DNA of 8,684 nucleotides, taken from assembly GCA_009787675.1 (NCBI GenBank), contig WQSU01000098.1, forward strand, positions 1 to 8,684, given 5' to 3'. Of this stretch, positions 6,475 through 8,684 are shown one piece after another. How positions within the stretch are numbered: the stretch's first letter is position 1; each line of letters begins with the position of its first letter. The position numbers and the translations under genes were made by a program. The notes under the pieces were generated by a model. The model made no database searches. It was given only the letters and a program-made list of their open reading frames with translations, and was not told the DNA's origin. This DNA comes from Lentimicrobiaceae bacterium. Lineage in GTDB: Bacteria > Bacteroidota > Bacteroidia > Bacteroidales > WCHB1-69.

Positions 6475-7341
6475 TCAAAATGTTCTTTGACCCACGGTAA
6501 AGCGAGGTCTTCCGCTAATATCGTTCCAGAGTTTTATCTCTTTGAACCCTAATTCGGCAAGTATTTCTGTCAATTCAAGGTGAAATTTTTCATGAGTTTC
6601 AAAAAATAAAGAGCCTCCCTTGCGGAGGTTTTTTATTGCTATATTGGCAATTGCTTTGTAAAAAACAAGAGGATTTTCATCCGGTACAAAAAGTGCTACG
6701 TTTGGCTCATAATTTACTACATTTTTATGCAAATACTTTCGCTCGCATTGGGGAATGTAAGGTGGATTTGAAACAATAATATCCAACTCTTTAGGAAGTA
6801 GTTCCCCTTCATCTTTTAAAATATTATGATGTAAAAATTTAACCTCTATATTGTTCCGTGCTGCATTTTTTTTGGCAGTTTCAAGAGCGGCTTCCGAAAT
6901 ATCGGTAGCCCAAAGATTGGCGTTTGGAATGTTTTTCGCCAATGCAATGGCAATGGCGCCGCTACCTGTGCCAATATCAAGGATGTTAAATTTTGAATTT
7001 ATAATATTAAATTTTGAATTTATAATATGATCTACGAGCTCTTCTGTTTCAGGTCTTGGAATGAGCACCGCGGGATTAACATCAAGCACCATTCCAAAAA
7101 AATCGGCTTTTCCAATCACATATTGTACCGGCATTCCCCTCGCCAACCTCTCCAAGTCCCCCATCCATTCTCCTTTCTCACTTTCACTTTTCGCCTCCTG
7201 TCTTGCATCTAAGGAAAACCGATACCTCTCAACTCCGTATTTACCATTAATGTAAGTAAAAAAAATAGCCTCAACTTCCCGTTGGTCGTAAAGCGAGGCT
7301 AATTGTGTGTGAAATAAATTTCTTAATGTTGCAAGTGTCAC
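6475..7341 (-). CDS. prmC: Peptide chain release factor N5-glutamine methyltransferase PrmC (HemK)
   Basis: PrmC methylates the glutamine of the GGQ motif in release factors RF1 and RF2 using S-adenosylmethionine, in the cytoplasm. The product is 288 residues, near the normal ~280. An N-terminal helical domain carries GMPVQYVIGKADFFG (69-83) and VLIPRPETEELVD (92-104). The SAM-binding motif I is ILDIGTGSGAIAIALA (120-135), the acidic motif II is ATDIS (145-149), and the catalytic/substrate motif is IVSNPPYIP (189-197). Between residues 106 and 119 a seven-residue unit IINSKFN is repeated twice, a linker insertion encoded by heptamer repeats. The start is GTG (7341-7339): a TAG lies four codons upstream and no ATG fits; the N-terminus TLATLRNLFHTQLASLYD looks complete. 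It begins 1 nt after the recQ stop, so the two genes are probably cotranscribed and translationally coupled. Confidence 0.95.
   Translation of the reverse strand: MTLATLRNLFHTQLASLYDQREVEAIFFTYINGKYGVERYRFSLDARQEAKSESEKGEWMGDLERLARGMPVQYVIGKADFFGMVLDVNPAVLIPRPETEELVDHIINSKFNIINSKFNILDIGTGSGAIAIALAKNIPNANLWATDISEAALETAKKNAARNNIEVKFLHHNILKDEGELLPKELDIIVSNPPYIPQCERKYLHKNVVNYEPNVALFVPDENPLVFYKAIANIAIKNLRKGGSLFFETHEKFHLELTEILAELGFKEIKLWNDISGRPRFTVGQRTF
6612..6634 (+). terminator. Terminator-like hairpin on the plus strand inside prmC
   Basis: CCTCC (6614-6618), a 5-nt loop CTTGC, then GGAGG (6624-6628) and six T's (6629-6634); two outer pairs (A-T, G-T) lengthen the stem to 7. An A-rich stretch precedes it. 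On the plus strand this is an intrinsic-terminator shape 220 nt past the permease stop, antisense to prmC. The same bases encode NLRKGGSLFF of PrmC, where the GG turn is a common methyltransferase feature, so coding constraint may explain it. Confidence 0.35.
6986..7030. repeat. Tandem 21-bp duplication built of heptamers inside prmC
   Basis: Two identical 21-bp units (6986-7006 and 7007-7027) occur back to back. In another register they are six 7-bp units starting at 6989, 6996, 7003, 7010, 7017 and 7024, each beginning AAT: AATTTTG, AATTTAT and AATATTA, then AATTTTG, AATTTAT and AATATGA. Because 3 x 7 = 21, the duplication is in frame and produces IINSKFN twice just before the SAM-binding motif. 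Each unit also contains a short inverted repeat (TAAATT/AATTTA). Confidence 0.85.
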
Positions 7342-7342
7342 G

Positions 7343-8684
7343 TTAATTCCCTACATCAGACATATATTTAATACGCATGATTCTAATCTCTTCCAAAGTA
7401 TAATCATCTTCGCCCAAAATTTCGAGCGCTAACTCTGCCGAGTCGGTTTCTGCTTCGGAGAAATAATCCAAAATATCTTCTTGATGATATTTTTCGATAG
7501 TGTCATCTATGTAGTAATCAATATCTAACTTCGTTCCGGAGGCAACAATACTTTCCACTTCGTTGAAAAGTTCGTCCATATCCAGTCCTTTGGCGTGTGC
7601 AATATCTTCAAAATCTATTTTTCTATCAATACTTTGAATGATAAACACTTTGATTGCTGATTTCTTAACAACAGATTTTACGATAAAGTCTTGCGGTCTT
7701 TCAATCTCATTATCTTCCACATATTTTCTTATCAAATCGGCAAAAGGCTGACCATATTTCTGTGCTTTTCCGGCACCCACACCAGTAATATTTACCATTT
7801 CTTCCAGCGTGGTAGGATATTGAATACACATATCCTCCAAAGAGGGATCCTGAAAAATAATGAAAGGAGGCAGATTTTCTTTTATAGAGATTGATTTGCG
7901 CAAATCTTTCAGCATGGCAAACAAAGCCGCATCGGTAGCCTCCCCTTTCGACGGCATCATGTCATCCGACATTTCGTCGTCATCCATTTCGTCGTCATCC
8001 GATGCTTTGGATTTAGGTTTTTGTACATGTAGCGTGTAGGGGTTTGTAAGATATTTTTCACCTTTTGGAGTAATTTTTAACAAACCGTAGTTCTCAATAT
8101 CTTTATAGATCAGTTCTTCAAAAATGGCAACACGCACCACGCTCGACCAAAATTTATTGTCATATTCTTCACCTTCTCCAAACTGTTTGAGCTTATTATG
8201 TTTAAATTTGACAATCGTTGTTGTTTTTTCTCCAATAATAATATCAATGATATGATTGTCAACAAATTGTTGCTTTACTTCTTTAATTACTTCAATCACC
8301 AACTGCACTTGTTCTGTTGCATTCATTTTGGGTTTTGGGTGGAGGCAAACGTCGCAGCAGCCACAATTATCCTGTTCGTAAACTTCTCCGAAATAGTGTA
8401 ATAAGTGTCTTCTCCGGCAGTTTGTAGATTCGGCATAGGAGGCGGTTTCCGCTAATAATTGTTTCACCATTTCCTGCTCAGCTACAGATTTTTTGGTAGA
8501 GAATTTCTCAAGTTTGTACAAATCCTTAATGTCGTAGAATGCGATGCAGAGTCCTTCTCCGTCGTCGCGACCGGCACGCCCTGTTTCCTGATAGTATCCC
8601 TCCAAACTTTTGGGCATATCGTAGTGAATCACAAAACGTACATCTGGTTTGTCAATTCCCATACCAAAAGCGATGGTGGCGCAG
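7343..8684 (-). CDS. recQ: ATP-dependent DNA helicase RecQ, C-terminal part (gene begins beyond the right edge)
   Basis: RecQ is a 3'-5' DNA helicase in recombination and replication-fork repair. The frame runs unbroken off the right end (CATIAFG precedes the ATG at 8662, which is internal), so the N-terminal helicase lobe is outside. Counting from that internal Met: motif VI is YYQETGRAGRDD (23-34); the zinc-binding Cys are 82, 100, 103 and 106 in NCRRRHLLHYFGE...NCGCCDVC; the winged-helix (RQC) domain spans about 118-212; an acidic linker about 221-236 contains a tandem DDDEM; the HRDC domain is about 242-316 (PPFIIFQDPSLEDMC, ITGVGAGKAQKYG). A C-terminal extension of about 110 residues (330-439) has a helix-turn-helix look, as in long RecQ proteins of Bacteroidota. 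Stop TAA at 7345-7343; prmC starts 1 nt later. The C-terminal half is highly acidic. Confidence 0.95.
   Translation of the reverse strand, partial: CATIAFGMGIDKPDVRFVIHYDMPKSLEGYYQETGRAGRDDGEGLCIAFYDIKDLYKLEKFSTKKSVAEQEMVKQLLAETASYAESTNCRRRHLLHYFGEVYEQDNCGCCDVCLHPKPKMNATEQVQLVIEVIKEVKQQFVDNHIIDIIIGEKTTTIVKFKHNKLKQFGEGEEYDNKFWSSVVRVAIFEELIYKDIENYGLLKITPKGEKYLTNPYTLHVQKPKSKASDDDEMDDDEMSDDMMPSKGEATDAALFAMLKDLRKSISIKENLPPFIIFQDPSLEDMCIQYPTTLEEMVNITGVGAGKAQKYGQPFADLIRKYVEDNEIERPQDFIVKSVVKKSAIKVFIIQSIDRKIDFEDIAHAKGLDMDELFNEVESIVASGTKLDIDYYIDDTIEKYHQEDILDYFSEAETDSAELALEILGEDDYTLEEIRIMRIKYMSDVGN
7971..8000. repeat. 15-bp tandem duplication in the recQ acidic linker
   Basis: ATTTCGTCGTCATCC occurs twice in tandem (7971-7985, 7986-8000; plus-strand sequence). 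On the coding strand it yields DDDEM twice followed by the related SDDMM, an in-frame expansion of the flexible acidic linker between the winged-helix and HRDC domains of RecQ. Confidence 0.85.

Noticed and set aside
6989..7030. CRISPR-like repeat array in prmC
   Set aside because: The units are contiguous with no spacers, lie inside a coding frame, and are far too short.
1..8684. A previously undescribed multi-gene defence or metabolic system
   Set aside because: Every large gene belongs to a known housekeeping or envelope family, and the gene set has no shared theme, toxin-antitoxin pair, nuclease cluster or mobile element.

Overview
The window reads as ordinary chromosomal DNA of a member of the Bacteroidota, probably an uncultured or environmental lineage. 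The reasons are the AT-rich intergenic DNA, the near absence of Shine-Dalgarno sequences, a RecQ with HRDC plus a long C-terminal extension, a NatB-type permease ending in a KIYR.GILMYGKK tail, an outer-membrane barrel ending in Phe, and a Rieske-like lipoprotein of a type I associate with this phylum. No phage, transposase, CRISPR array, tRNA or rRNA was seen.

Layout. Positions 1-2731 form a tight plus-strand run: the 3' end of a butyrate kinase gene, an NAD kinase gene 6 nt later, then an outer-membrane porin-like gene whose ATG overlaps the NAD kinase stop by 4 nt. Converging on it are two minus-strand genes, a small Rieske-like lipoprotein (2781-3191, TTG start) and clpX (3274-4488). Plus-strand genes resume with a class I aminotransferase that has lost its middle (4628-5006) and a NatB-type ABC-2 permease (5049-6392). 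The window closes with two minus-strand genes: prmC (6475-7341, GTG start) and the 3' two thirds of recQ (7343-8684), separated by 1 nt.

Functionally this is a mixture of housekeeping roles: acyl-phosphate/ATP metabolism (butyrate kinase), NADP supply (NAD kinase), protein unfolding (ClpX), release-factor methylation (PrmC), DNA repair (RecQ) and envelope proteins. The genes do not form one pathway and I do not see a new multi-gene defence or metabolic system.

The most notable signals are as follows. (1) The aminotransferase is reduced to its first ~86 and last ~43 codons, joined out of frame at about 4875-4885, where both halves can claim the same ~11 bases, as expected of a microhomology deletion or an assembly collapse. 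(2) Degenerate AT-rich heptamers with AAT or AATT recurring every 7 bp occur at four places: both flanks of clpX, the aminotransferase 3' end, and inside prmC, where 42 bp (2 x 21) adds in-frame linker residues just before the SAM-binding motif. (3) The small lipoprotein has a Rieske-like layout in which the last histidine ligand is replaced by cysteine.
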